From assembly GCA_021769885.1 (NCBI GenBank), contig JAETSA010000015.1:1-42302 (forward strand): a DNA stretch of 42,302 nucleotides. The letters are read 5' to 3'. The notes beneath the pieces are model-generated. The model was given only the letters and a program-made list of their open reading frames with translations, ran no database searches and was not told the origin of the DNA. A program made the translations under genes and the position numbers. The stretch is from Bacillota bacterium (GTDB lineage: Bacteria; Bacillota; Clostridia; Oscillospirales; Acutalibacteraceae). Shown piece after piece: positions 1 to 7,101 of the stretch; positions within the stretch are counted from its first letter, which is position 1; each line of letters begins with the position of its first letter.

Positions 1-340
1 TTATTATACCATATCTGCGAAGCGCGCAAGTGCGAAGCAGGCATGATACAATGTTCTCCGAAGCTCTTGAAATCTATGATTTCTTAGAGATTCGTGAGGT
101 TATTATACCACAATTTTATTGCGCAAAGAGCAATGGGCGGCGTAGCCGCAGGGCGTCAGCCCGAATTGATGATACAATGTTCTCCGCAATTCTTGGAAGC
201 TTTGCTTCCTTAGAAGTGCGTGAGGTTATTATACCACATCTGCGAAGCGCGCAAGTGCGGAGCAGGCGTGATACAATGTTCTCCGCAATTCTTGGAAGCT
301 TTGCTTCCTTAGAAGTGCGTGAGGTTATTATATCATAAAA
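1..340. repeat. Three tandem units of a variable-hairpin repeat
   Basis: TTATTATACCA occurs at 1, 109 and 226, with a variant at 326, and TGATACAATGTTCTCCG occurs at 44, 170 and 269. Between these fixed boxes lie imperfect hairpins whose stems differ between units: GAAATC/GATTTC in unit 1 and GGAAGC/GCTTCC in units 2 and 3. Fixed flanks with compensatory stem changes point to a structured intergenic repeat, not a gene. The 102-codon reading frame across it is a by-product of the repetition. The array may continue upstream of the window. Confidence 0.8.
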
Positions 341-380
341 TCAACAATTTGTATATAGCCGGACGGCTAAAGGAGAATTT

Positions 381-1076
381 ATGAAGACATATCAGATTCA
401 TTTGATTCGGCACGCGACCACCGAAGGGAACTTAGCGGGGCAATATATCGGGCACACCGATTTAGAGGCAACCGAGGAGGGTCTGCGGCAGATTGACGAG
501 TTGAAAGCAGAATACGGCTACCCCGAGGTGGATGCGGTGTTTTCCAGTCCCCTAAAGCGTTGTCTGCAAACCGCCGCGCGCATTTTCCCCGATAAAGAGC
601 CCATCGTGTTAGAGGGGCTGTCCGAATATGATTTCGGTGAATTTGAGGGCAAGACCGCCGACGAATTAAAGGATTACGAAGCGTTTCAAACCTGGCTTGC
701 AGGTACACATCCCGAAACGCCTCTGCCGTTTGGGGAGAGCCAAATCGGCTTTAATACGCGCATTTGCGAAACATTCGTGAAAATCATCCACGGTATTTTG
801 CAGTCGGGCGTAAAGAGCACGGCGGTCGTGACTCACGGCGGCGTGATTATGGCACTGATGGCGGCGTTCGCGATGCCCGAAGCGCCGATGCACGAGTGGC
901 TTACGCCGAACGCCTGCGGATACACCCTGCGGCTCGACCCGTCGCTGTTTATGAAATCGGGCAAGCTGGAAGCGTTTGCCGAATGCCCCGCTGTGCCGCT
1001 GACCGATGACGAGGAGCGCGCCCTTTGGGATTGGTATCCGTCCGACGATTTGGACGTTCCGCATTTCGACGAATAA
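381..1076 (+). CDS. Histidine phosphatase (phosphoglycerate mutase-like) family protein
   Basis: A 231-residue cytosolic enzyme of the histidine phosphatase superfamily, which moves phosphate through a phosphohistidine. The N-terminal motif IRHATTEGN holds Arg10 and the nucleophile His11; it reads RHA where RHG is usual. Other active-site candidates are Arg60 in SSPLKR, Glu82 in SEYDFGEFEG and His152 in VVTHGGV. Length fits the small single-domain members (GpmB/CobC-like). AAAGGAG lies just upstream of the ATG. The substrate cannot be read from the sequence, and there are no cobalamin genes nearby to support CobC. The gene stands alone between two repeat arrays. Confidence 0.88.
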   Translation: MKTYQIHLIRHATTEGNLAGQYIGHTDLEATEEGLRQIDELKAEYGYPEVDAVFSSPLKRCLQTAARIFPDKEPIVLEGLSEYDFGEFEGKTADELKDYEAFQTWLAGTHPETPLPFGESQIGFNTRICETFVKIIHGILQSGVKSTAVVTHGGVIMALMAAFAMPEAPMHEWLTPNACGYTLRLDPSLFMKSGKLEAFAECPAVPLTDDEERALWDWYPSDDLDVPHFDE

Positions 1077-1159
1077 TCGGCGCTTTTCGATTCGGCAAAG
1101 CATAATTATGTAGGGGCATATGTTGCCCGTGAAATCAGTAAAAAACTTGTAGGGGCGGG

Positions 1160-1231
1160 GTGCGGGTCTCCAGTGGAGACCTCTGCATACGGAAGTATGC
1201 AGAAGCACAGACCGAGCCGGCAGGCGAGACC
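1160..1231 (-). repeat. Nested structured insert in a hairpin loop, copy A
   Basis: On the minus strand this reads CTCGCCTGCCGGCTCGGTC, then two hairpins, then CCCGCACC. Copies B (19471-19538) and C (30522-30590) share the same boxes in the opposite orientation. Copy A has stems CTGCATAC/GTATGCAG and GTCTCC/GGAGAC; copies B and C have CTAAG/CTTAG and GTGTCC/GGACAC. Paired positions change together, which supports a conserved fold. The insert splits an outer GTAGGGGCGGG...CCCGCCC hairpin. Confidence 0.75.
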
Positions 1232-1328
1232 TTCCACGCCCGCCCGAGCACAGTTGAATTTTTGCAAAAACCCAACGGTGAAATGCAACCCGTAGGGGCG
1301 GATGCCCTCATCCGCCTGCGGACGGACG

Positions 1329-1390
1329 GGTTGCGGCTATGCCATTACCCTTTTGTCGCTTCGCGACATTTTTCCTGACAGGGAAATCTT
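1329..1390 (+). repeat. Second nested insert family, copy 1
   Basis: The block around GCCATTACCCTTTTGTCGC and GCGACATTTTTCC recurs in reverse orientation at about 40411-40470. Both copies lie inside a larger GTAGGGG-type hairpin. The second stem differs in a paired way: TTTTTCCT/AGGGAAAT here and TTTCCCCT/AGGGGAAT there. Translation of this block gives small spurious open frames. Confidence 0.6.
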
Positions 1391-1679
1391 CGTCCGTCCC
1401 TACGCGTGCATTAAGTCAAAGAAAAACGCGGACAGCCGCAAGGGCTGTCCCTACGATATGTAAAACGACGCGTCATTCCCGTAGGGGCGATTCACGCCCG
1501 CCCGAGCACAGTCGGATTTTCATGCAAACCTACGGCGGACGTGGAAGTCCGCCACTACGCGTGTACCCAATTCGCTTTGTGCTGTGTGAGATTCTTTGTC
1601 TGCGACTCGGAATGACAGATTTATGTAGACTCCGCGCAGAACATAAATCGGCTTATTTCAAAAAAATCGCAAAAATCTG

Positions 1680-1708
1680 TTGACTTTTTTCCGATTCGGT
1701 GCTATTAT
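1680..1708 (+). promoter_or_regulatory. Promoter of tRNA-Arg
   Basis: TTGACT (1680-1685), a 17-bp spacer and TATTAT (1703-1708) form a near-consensus sigma-A promoter. It ends about 40 bp before the mature tRNA 5' end at 1748. Confidence 0.7.
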
Positions 1709-1747
1709 ATTTCGGCGGTGAAAAAGCGAGTGCTTTTAAACCGATTT

Positions 1748-1824
1748 GCGCTGCTAGCTCAGCTGGATAGAGTGTTTGGCTACGAACCAAAAGGTCAGGG
1801 GTTCGAATCCCTTGCAGCGCGCCA
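1748..1824 (+). tRNA. tRNA-Arg (anticodon ACG)
   Basis: Complete cloverleaf. The acceptor stem pairs GCGCTGC with GCAGCGC, the anticodon loop is CTACGAA (anticodon ACG, reads CGN arginine codons), the T-loop is TTCGAAT, and G discriminator plus CCA are encoded. Its own promoter lies upstream and a strong terminator follows 2 nt after the CCA, so it is probably a single-gene transcript. Confidence 0.95.
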
Positions 1825-1826
1825 AG

Positions 1827-1854
1827 AAAAAAGCACGCGAAAGCGTGCTTTTTT
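1827..1854 (+). terminator. Rho-independent terminator of tRNA-Arg
   Basis: The AAAAAAGCACGC arm, a GAAA loop and GCGTGCTTTTTT give a perfect stem with a terminal T tract. Confidence 0.9.
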
Positions 1855-1855
1855 C

Positions 1856-2090
1856 AATGAAATTCGTTCCTACGGAACGAGTGAAATATCTTCGATGTGA
1901 AATATTTGCTTCGCAAATATGAAATATGCCTGCGGCATATGATGGAACGAATTTTATTATGAGTGTAACGAATAACAAGGTTCTGACGAAGTCAGGTTCT
2001 TATTTCACTTTCTGCGAAGCAGAAAATTTCACAATGACCGTAGGTCATTATTTCATCGTGAGCTTCTGCGAACGATTTCATTAAATTTCA
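1856..2090. repeat. TGAAAT-punctuated hairpin cluster
   Basis: Short perfect hairpins of unrelated sequence (TCGTTCC/GGAACGA, ATTTGC/GCAAAT, ATGCC/GGCAT, CTGAC/GTCAG, TTTCTGC/GCAGAAA, ATGACC/GGTCAT) are separated by TGAAAT in the first half. In the second half they are separated by the complement ATTTCA. The whole block is therefore a large inverted arrangement. No gene is visible. It lies directly behind the tRNA-Arg terminator. Confidence 0.75.
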
Positions 2091-2114
2091 GTGCGAGTTC
2101 AAATCCGCACACCA
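2091..2114 (+). other. tRNA 3'-end-like remnant (T-arm plus ACCA)
   Basis: The segment contains GTGCGAGTTCAAATC followed by CGCACACCA. This looks like a T-arm with the invariant TTCAAAT loop and a CCA end, but the stem pairs only with a bulge and the acceptor strand is missing. It is not the tail of tRNA-Arg. It could be a degraded second tRNA or sequence carried by the hairpin cluster. Confidence 0.4.
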
Positions 2115-2147
2115 AAACAAAAAAATCTTTTTCGTCCTGATTGGACA

Positions 2148-2187
2148 ACGAACACAGTACACATTTTTGTGCGCCGTGTTCTTTTTT
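2148..2187 (+). terminator. Rho-independent terminator
   Basis: GAACAC pairs with GTGTTC (2176-2181), with inner CAC/GTG pairing, followed by TTTTTTG. It fits the end of the tRNA-remnant transcript and overlaps the first codons of the next open frame, so that frame cannot start there. Confidence 0.75.
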
Positions 2188-2208
2188 GTTTTACCTGTTT
2201 CAATTTTA

Positions 2209-2649
2209 ATGTTTTCCTCGTTTCTTTTCTCTAAAAGAAATTGTCGTTTCGGTGAAGAGATAAGCGAAAAATACAGCCGTTTAAACGGCGGAAGCTATGA
2301 TACTTCCGAGCCCGAAGAGCCGGAGGATCAAACATCGCCCGAATATGCAGCTTATCAGCAATGGTTTAAGCAGCTCGGCGGCTTTGTTTTGGCGTCCGCC
2401 AAGCCGGGCGTCAGCGGCAGTGATTATTTCCCGAATCAGTTTATTCCGTCCAAGGTGAAGCCGGACGGCTCTGCGGATGTATGGTATACAGAGGATATAC
2501 GCACGCGTCTCGGTGCCGATTGCGCGCAGATTGATTTGCTGGCAAATGACCCGGCCTACACGACGGATGCAAACGGCGATATCCGTTGCAACGGTGAAAT
2601 TGTTGCGTGTCTATTAAAAAACAGCCGCAAACAGCTTGGGGATATATGA
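2209..2649 (+). CDS. Hypothetical protein, probably 5'-truncated
   Basis: An open frame of about 146 residues from ATG 2209. No Shine-Dalgarno is seen, and the longer frame from 2167 would begin inside a terminator hairpin. Residues after about 30 look coding: an acidic Ser/Pro/Glu linker, then a globular stretch with QQWFKQLGGFVLASA and VWYTEDIRTRLGADCAQIDL. I recognise no family. The missing start signal and the gene remnant just downstream suggest an eroded locus. Confidence 0.4.
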   Translation: MFSSFLFSKRNCRFGEEISEKYSRLNGGSYDTSEPEEPEDQTSPEYAAYQQWFKQLGGFVLASAKPGVSGSDYFPNQFIPSKVKPDGSADVWYTEDIRTRLGADCAQIDLLANDPAYTTDANGDIRCNGEIVACLLKNSRKQLGDI

Positions 2650-2698
2650 TTCATCGAATCTTTCAGCGATAATCCGATTGGATTGCGGCTAAAACGAC

Positions 2699-2730
2699 AG
2701 CCCGCTCTTCGGAGCGGGCTATGCGGCTTT
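2699..2730 (+). terminator. Probable terminator
   Basis: AGCCCGCTC, a TTCG tetraloop and GAGCGGGCT form a perfect 9-bp stem. Only a short T run follows (GGCTTTG), so it is a weak terminator or an mRNA-end hairpin. Confidence 0.5.
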
Positions 2731-2749
2731 GTTCGGAAAGGATATTCGA

Positions 2750-2806
2750 ATGAAAAATAAAAAATGGTTGCGCACGGCTGTGTTCTGTGCGGCACTTGCG
2801 GGATTA
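2750..2806 (+). pseudogene. Truncated 5' end of an exported-protein gene
   Basis: GGAAAGGA at 2735-2742 precedes ATG 2750. The codons give a textbook signal-peptide start: MKNKKW, then a hydrophobic run ending AALAG. The reading then runs into the antisense 3' end of the phosphotransferase gene (stop at 2804-2806) and becomes nonsense. A deletion or rearrangement junction near 2800 is the simplest explanation. Confidence 0.55.
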
Positions 2807-3598
2807 AAACAGCTCGTCCAGCAAAATATAATATTGCAATTTTTCTTTGTCCTCAGAAATGCTGAGTGCGGCATAGAGCAGATTTTTGGCACGCAGAAAT
2901 TCCGCTTTCGGCAGAGCGCAAAAGGTGCAGATGTTGTGCTCTAAGGAGCGCACACAAAGTGCGATATCCTGCCAGCGGTCGGCAATGCCCGCCTTGCCTA
3001 AATCCAAAAATCCGATTGCTTTGCCGCTTTCTGTAAAAATGTTGGGCAGACAAAAGTCCCCGTGCGTAAAAACCAAATCCGCCGAGGGGCGGGCTCTTTC
3101 TAACCAGTCATAAAGCGCGTGCACATCCGCAAAACCGTTTTCGCCGAGGGTTTCGGACTCAAAGTCGTCTGTATCCACAAGACCGTTTTCAATATTGTAT
3201 TTTGCCTGTTGTAACCGCTTACCCAATGTGCTGTCGAGCGGACAGTCGGATATATCCACGCGCCACAGCTGCTGTAATCCGTCGGCAAGCGCTTTGACGG
3301 TCTCCTCTATGGATTCCGCGATTCGGTCGGATGCCATTGCACCGCGCAGCTTGGACATCAACAAAAAATTTTGCCCGTCCGCCTGTGCAAAATCCAAAAT
3401 TTCAGGCACGGGCAGTCGATTCTGCAACCACCGCAATGCCGCATATTCGTGATTTGCATTGCAGTTCGTCGGCTCGATTTTTAATACGGCGTCCTCGAAA
3501 ATCAAAACAGTGGAGTCCGATTCGCCGACCGTATCGGAGACACACGGCTTTCCTATGATTTTTTCGGCTATACTTTGCGGAAACGGTTTACTGTACAT
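2804..3598 (-). CDS. APH(3')-like aminoglycoside O-phosphotransferase
   Basis: At 264 residues it matches the usual size of APH(3') enzymes, which transfer phosphate from ATP to the 3'-hydroxyl of kanamycin/neomycin-type aminoglycosides in the cytoplasm. The catalytic motif THGDFCLPNIF (His179, Asp181, Asn186) and the metal-binding segment GFLDLGKAGIADRW (Asp199) are both intact, and DIALCVRSL follows as in APH(3')-III-type proteins. The ATP-binding lysine is probably in VLKIEP (Lys40). GGAG lies about 11 nt before the ATG. No mobile element directly adjoins it. Membership of the family is clear; actual resistance and substrate range are not shown by sequence. Confidence 0.85.
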   Translation of the reverse strand: MYSKPFPQSIAEKIIGKPCVSDTVGESDSTVLIFEDAVLKIEPTNCNANHEYAALRWLQNRLPVPEILDFAQADGQNFLLMSKLRGAMASDRIAESIEETVKALADGLQQLWRVDISDCPLDSTLGKRLQQAKYNIENGLVDTDDFESETLGENGFADVHALYDWLERARPSADLVFTHGDFCLPNIFTESGKAIGFLDLGKAGIADRWQDIALCVRSLEHNICTFCALPKAEFLRAKNLLYAALSISEDKEKLQYYILLDELF

Positions 3599-3739
3599 CT
3601 TGTTTCAACTCCAATGTACTTTGAATCAGAGCAATTTTTTGTAAAAGGAATCGCATATCCTTGCTTTCTGCTTTTATAGTAGCATATCCTGCCCGATTCG
3701 GCAACAGTTTTGATACGGGCGGGATATTTATAGAAATGA

Positions 3740-3768
3740 TTGCAAAAAAAGTTGTTTTGCGGTACACT
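3740..3768 (+). promoter_or_regulatory. Promoter of the phosphoesterase gene
   Basis: TTGCAA (3740-3745), a 17-bp spacer and TACACT (3763-3768), about 30 bp before the start codon at 3799. Confidence 0.6.
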
Positions 3769-3798
3769 CTTATCACAGAGGAAAGGAGAGTATGATGT

Positions 3799-4512
3799 AT
3801 GGCGATTTATGTGACCTCCGACCTGCACGGTATGCCGCTCTCGAAGCTTCGGCAATTGCTGAAAAAAGTGCATTTTTGCGGCGGCGATTGGCTGTATATC
3901 CTGGGGGACGTCATTGACCGCGAAAACGACGGCGGTGTGGAAATATTGCAATGGCTGTTGGTACAGCCGAATGTGCAGCTGCTGCTCGGCAATCACGAGG
4001 CGATGCTGCTTTCGTGTGATTTTTTGTTTAAAACCATTACGGAAGAAAGCATTGCCCAACTGTCAAGAGAGCAGATGGACCTTTTGATGACCTATACACA
4101 AAACGGCGGAGATGTCACCCTGACGGCACTTCGGGAATTGGCAAAAGAATCCCCGGAAACGGTGGAAGATATTTTAGACTACCTGCGGGAGGCACCGCTT
4201 TACGATATCGTCGAAGCGGGTGGTAGAGAGTTCCTGCTGGTGCACGCGGGACTTGAGAATTTTGCGCCCGACAGAAAGCTCTCGAGCTATGAGCCGGACG
4301 AATTGCTGTGGACACGCCCGACACTCGATACACAGTATTTTAAAAATGCCGTCACCGTGTTCGGGCACACCCCTACTGCCTATTACGGCAGTGCATACAA
4401 GGGCAGGATTCTGCGTACGGAAACCTGGATAGACATAGACACAGGCATCCCCTCCGGCAATCCGCCCGCTTTGCTGCGGCTGGATGATTTAAAGGAATTT
4501 TATTTAGAATAA
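3799..4512 (+). CDS. Metallophosphoesterase (PrpE/ApaH-like)
   Basis: A 237-residue calcineurin-like phosphoesterase. The dimetal-site motifs are in order: SDLHG (Asp8, His10), GDVIDRE (Asp37, Asp40), GNHE (Asn65, His66), a later VHAGL and FGHTP. The GDxxDR plus GNHE pattern is that of bacterial PPP-type protein phosphatases and ApaH-like dinucleotide hydrolases. Substrate is uncertain. ATG 3799 is chosen because GAAAGGAGAG lies 8 nt upstream; the ATGs at 3792 and 3795 are out of frame. It is monocistronic, between a promoter and a terminator. Confidence 0.85.
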   Translation: MAIYVTSDLHGMPLSKLRQLLKKVHFCGGDWLYILGDVIDRENDGGVEILQWLLVQPNVQLLLGNHEAMLLSCDFLFKTITEESIAQLSREQMDLLMTYTQNGGDVTLTALRELAKESPETVEDILDYLREAPLYDIVEAGGREFLLVHAGLENFAPDRKLSSYEPDELLWTRPTLDTQYFKNAVTVFGHTPTAYYGSAYKGRILRTETWIDIDTGIPSGNPPALLRLDDLKEFYLE

Positions 4513-4523
4513 AACAAGCGTAA

Positions 4524-4558
4524 AAAGGGTCGCCGAATCGGTGACCCTTTGGTTTTTT
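4524..4558. terminator. Terminator between convergent genes
   Basis: AAAGGGTCGCC pairs with GGTGACCCTTT and is followed by GGTTTTTT. It lies between the + gene ending at 4512 and the - gene ending at 4563, so it may serve both. Confidence 0.85.
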
Positions 4559-4562
4559 ACAG

Positions 4563-4871
4563 TTAAGCGGCTTCAAAGAGTGCAGTCGGGTTTGCGGTAG
4601 CTGATGCTTGGGAGAAAGGCTCTGCGTAAGAAAGAACGGTTTCAACCATAACGATGATATTCACGCCGTGGGCGTTGCGGAGCACTTTTTTTATACTGGC
4701 ATACAAAGTGGAACCAACGGCTAAATCAAAAAAGGCAAAGGCTTCAAATTCCGGAAAATCGATGCACTGTAAGCGGATGCCGCGATAATTTTTGGAAACC
4801 ACTTCAAATTTGTACATTTCAAAGCGTTCAACGCCGAGTGCTTCTAAGTAGGTATCGTTTTTGTAGGACAT
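4563..4871 (-). CDS. Hypothetical protein, about 102 residues
   Basis: I do not recognise the family. The start MSYKND at 4871 is preferred because AAAGAGGAG lies 8-9 nt before it; the upstream in-frame codons (from 4892) overlap that Shine-Dalgarno. The product looks compact and cytosolic, with alternating hydrophobic strands (MYKFEVVSKNYRGIRLQCIDF, INIIVMVETVLSY). No signal peptide or membrane segment is seen. It is convergent with the phosphoesterase and divergent from the gene cluster starting at 5089. Confidence 0.6.
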   Translation of the reverse strand: MSYKNDTYLEALGVERFEMYKFEVVSKNYRGIRLQCIDFPEFEAFAFFDLAVGSTLYASIKKVLRNAHGVNIIVMVETVLSYAEPFSQASATANPTALFEAA

Positions 4872-4991
4872 AAGTAAAACTCCTCTTTCCAATAGATATT
4901 TTACACGAGAAATGCGGCGTGTCTGCGCGCCTCTCGGTTGGTATTCATCTTATCATAGCTGTGTAATTTGATGGAGGAGTTTTTTGCAGAC

Positions 4992-5020
4992 TTGTCAATA
5001 AAGGGGGAACATGGTAATAT
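4992..5020 (+). promoter_or_regulatory. Promoter of the zinc-ribbon protein gene
   Basis: TTGTCA (4992-4997), a 17-bp spacer and TAATAT (5015-5020), about 70 bp before the start at 5089. Confidence 0.5.
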
Positions 5021-5088
5021 TAACATAACTTCTCACAGCGAATCAGTGTTTATGGAACAAAATGCGTAAAGAAAAGGAGTATACAGAG

Positions 5089-6714
5089 ATGGAAAAAAGA
5101 GTCGAAATTCATTGCTTAAATTGTGGTTATGCACAGTATATTTTGGAGTCGGCACTTCAAGGAGATACAGTAAAGTGTCCGAAATGTAAAATCAACTTCC
5201 CCTTAAAAGGCGTAGCCGCAATGATCGTCAAATGTAATTCGTGGTTGAATAAAAAGCAAAACAAATCTGCGGATTTGGCAACAGACTTATATGTGCATCT
5301 AAATGGGTATATGCACACTTTCTTCTCGGATTTCTTCAATGAAAAACGCTTTGCCACAGCCTTTTGGAATTTTATCGAAAAAGAGCAAATTGACGGGACT
5401 GAAAATTCGAATCAGATATTCGAAAAAATTTCGGCATTGCAAAAATACGAAGCACCCACATCCAATTTGGCGCAGCAGATTGGTGTAGAGTTATCCGCAG
5501 AGGAAAGTGCAAGATTAGAAGAAGAACTGAAGAAGTCCCTTGAAAAACCAATCGTTTCTCGGCAAACCGTTTTCAACTATCTTAATAAAGATAATTTTCA
5601 GCCCGGCTATACACAAAAGGGAAGATGTTTTATATTTGCCCTTTGTTTTGCATTGGGCTTGAGTGCAGAACAGACCCGTCTCTTTTTCGAAACTGTGTAT
5701 TTTGATCGTATAGATTCCTGTTTGCCTGAAGAGGTCTTTTATGTATATTGTTTGCGTAACAGATTGAGCTATTGTGACGCAAAGCGAATGTTCGTTTATT
5801 ATCAGTATTTGCAGTTCAAACAAACTCCTTCGGCGAAAGACACCAACATTCCTGACGCGCGCGACACCGAATTTTTTGCAGAAGCCCTGCGTAGTGGCAC
5901 GCCCTTAAAAGAAATTTTCTCTGAATTGCTAGAAAAGCACTATACCTTTGAATTTCAAAATCACCGTATTGTGAAAGTTATCCGAGCAAAAAAGGAGGAA
6001 ATCCGTAAACAGGCCTGTTTCGAAGGAGGAAAGCGCAACCACGAAAATCATGAGGACTGCCAAACGTCAGGAGAACATCAAAAGGAAAAAGGATTTTATG
6101 AAAAATGGAAAGAGCGGAACTTACAGGCCAAGTACAAAAGGCAAGAAACCATAAAGCCGGCAGGAAGACAATTTTTAGATGCTCTACCGAGAGCGGAGTA
6201 TATAAAATTTTTTGTTGAAACACCTGTTTCGTATGAAGAGATGAGCTTTTATGATATTCGCAATCATTTTATCTTGGTCAAATTTTGGGACCATTTTTTG
6301 AAGCCTGAAACAAGATGGAATAACCTTTCGGAAGATGCGGATGTTTACAAGCAAGATGTATTGGCAGGATATTTTGATGAAAGTCAGGAAGAAACTTATT
6401 TGGTTCGATTTTTGAAGGATACAGATAGGGCATTGATGCTTTACAATATGAATCCGCTCAATGAAAACAATATATTTGACCGATTTATTATTTGTATCGC
6501 TCTTGCGGTTTGGAAGGAAAACAACCCAGATATGCAGCCGAATAAGAGAGCAGGAAATTCTAAAGAGAGCTTTTTACTATGGGAAGCAACCCTGTCGGAT
6601 CGAAGGACAGTCGTCCGGGTATGCATTGACGAACTACTAACGGACGCAAAAGCATGCGAAAGAATACATGATCTCTACCAGGTTTTGCGTATCGATTTAG
6701 ACGCTGATTATTAA
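5089..6714 (+). CDS. Zinc-ribbon protein of unknown function
   Basis: A 541-residue cytosolic protein. Residues 9-33 hold a four-cysteine zinc ribbon (Cys9, Cys12, Cys30, Cys33). A helical region around residues 150-240, including TVFNYLNKDNF and FALCFALGLSAEQT, resembles the helix pattern of XRE-type domains, though DNA binding is not shown. A charged linker around residues 300-350 leads to a C-terminal part I do not recognise. ATG 5089 is chosen over 5062 because AAAAGGAG lies 9-10 nt upstream. It is the first gene of an AT-rich co-directional block and may provide regulation or scaffolding for the genes that follow. Confidence 0.65.
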   Translation: MEKRVEIHCLNCGYAQYILESALQGDTVKCPKCKINFPLKGVAAMIVKCNSWLNKKQNKSADLATDLYVHLNGYMHTFFSDFFNEKRFATAFWNFIEKEQIDGTENSNQIFEKISALQKYEAPTSNLAQQIGVELSAEESARLEEELKKSLEKPIVSRQTVFNYLNKDNFQPGYTQKGRCFIFALCFALGLSAEQTRLFFETVYFDRIDSCLPEEVFYVYCLRNRLSYCDAKRMFVYYQYLQFKQTPSAKDTNIPDARDTEFFAEALRSGTPLKEIFSELLEKHYTFEFQNHRIVKVIRAKKEEIRKQACFEGGKRNHENHEDCQTSGEHQKEKGFYEKWKERNLQAKYKRQETIKPAGRQFLDALPRAEYIKFFVETPVSYEEMSFYDIRNHFILVKFWDHFLKPETRWNNLSEDADVYKQDVLAGYFDESQEETYLVRFLKDTDRALMLYNMNPLNENNIFDRFIICIALAVWKENNPDMQPNKRAGNSKESFLLWEATLSDRRTVVRVCIDELLTDAKACERIHDLYQVLRIDLDADY

Positions 6715-7101
6715 GTCTGGTTTTCGATTTAACAATTTCTGCTTTTTCCTCTTGCATAAAATGAGTTTTAAAGTATTTCATATGCATATGCCAGTCTTGG
6801 TTAAGGTCATCTTATACAAATTACGTATGTTAGAGAATCCCCTTGTAAAATAAATTTTGCTGATGAATCCCCCTCCTCTGCTATAATTTCTTATGGTACA
6901 TGAATGACATTTTTTACAAACTTTTAAAACGTATGTAAAAATGTGCCTTATCGGTTATCTGTCAGTTGTGTATCATACGAAGTGTGTAAAACCTTTATGG
7001 CAAGCTCCTGTCCAAAGATTCCGTAGATGATTGTTTCAGACAGGACTACAATACAACTTGCAATGAAGGTTGCACAAATTTTATCAAAGGAGTGTTCAGC
7101 T
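6715..7101 (+). promoter_or_regulatory. Leader/promoter region before the transglutaminase-kinase operon
   Basis: A gene-free stretch of 387 bp, AT-rich and without the hairpin arrays seen elsewhere. A TATAAT box lies at 6882-6887, with only a weak -35 candidate (TTGCTG at 6857, 19-bp spacing). If used, the 5' untranslated region would be about 200 nt. No recognisable riboswitch or terminator is present. Confidence 0.4.

Larger units (their letters stand above)
1108..1620. repeat. Intergenic hairpin array (GTAGGGG/CCCTAC family)
   Basis: Several hairpins in a row share the outer boxes GTAGGGG and CCCTACG with stems of different sequence. Examples are the GGGCGGATG/CATCCGCC stem near 1292-1318 and the GGACAGCC/GGCTGTCC stem near 1427-1453. 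They are joined by a recurring linker containing CCAACGGTGAA. One hairpin (1149-1246) carries a nested insert. The array ends near a GAGATTCTT...GGAATGACAG tail at 1587-1617. No credible gene is present. Confidence 0.85.

Noticed and set aside
30-338. 102-codon open frame at the window start
   Set aside because: It runs straight through the tandem hairpin repeat; its protein repeats only because the DNA does, and it has no ribosome site.
1339-1683. Open frames in the hairpin arrays (also 28152-28607, 35514-35870 and 39322-40539 on the minus strand)
   Set aside because: They cover GTAGGGG hairpins, change composition with the repeats, and lack ribosome sites. The last one also overlaps yfbR and the lipoprotein gene in antisense.
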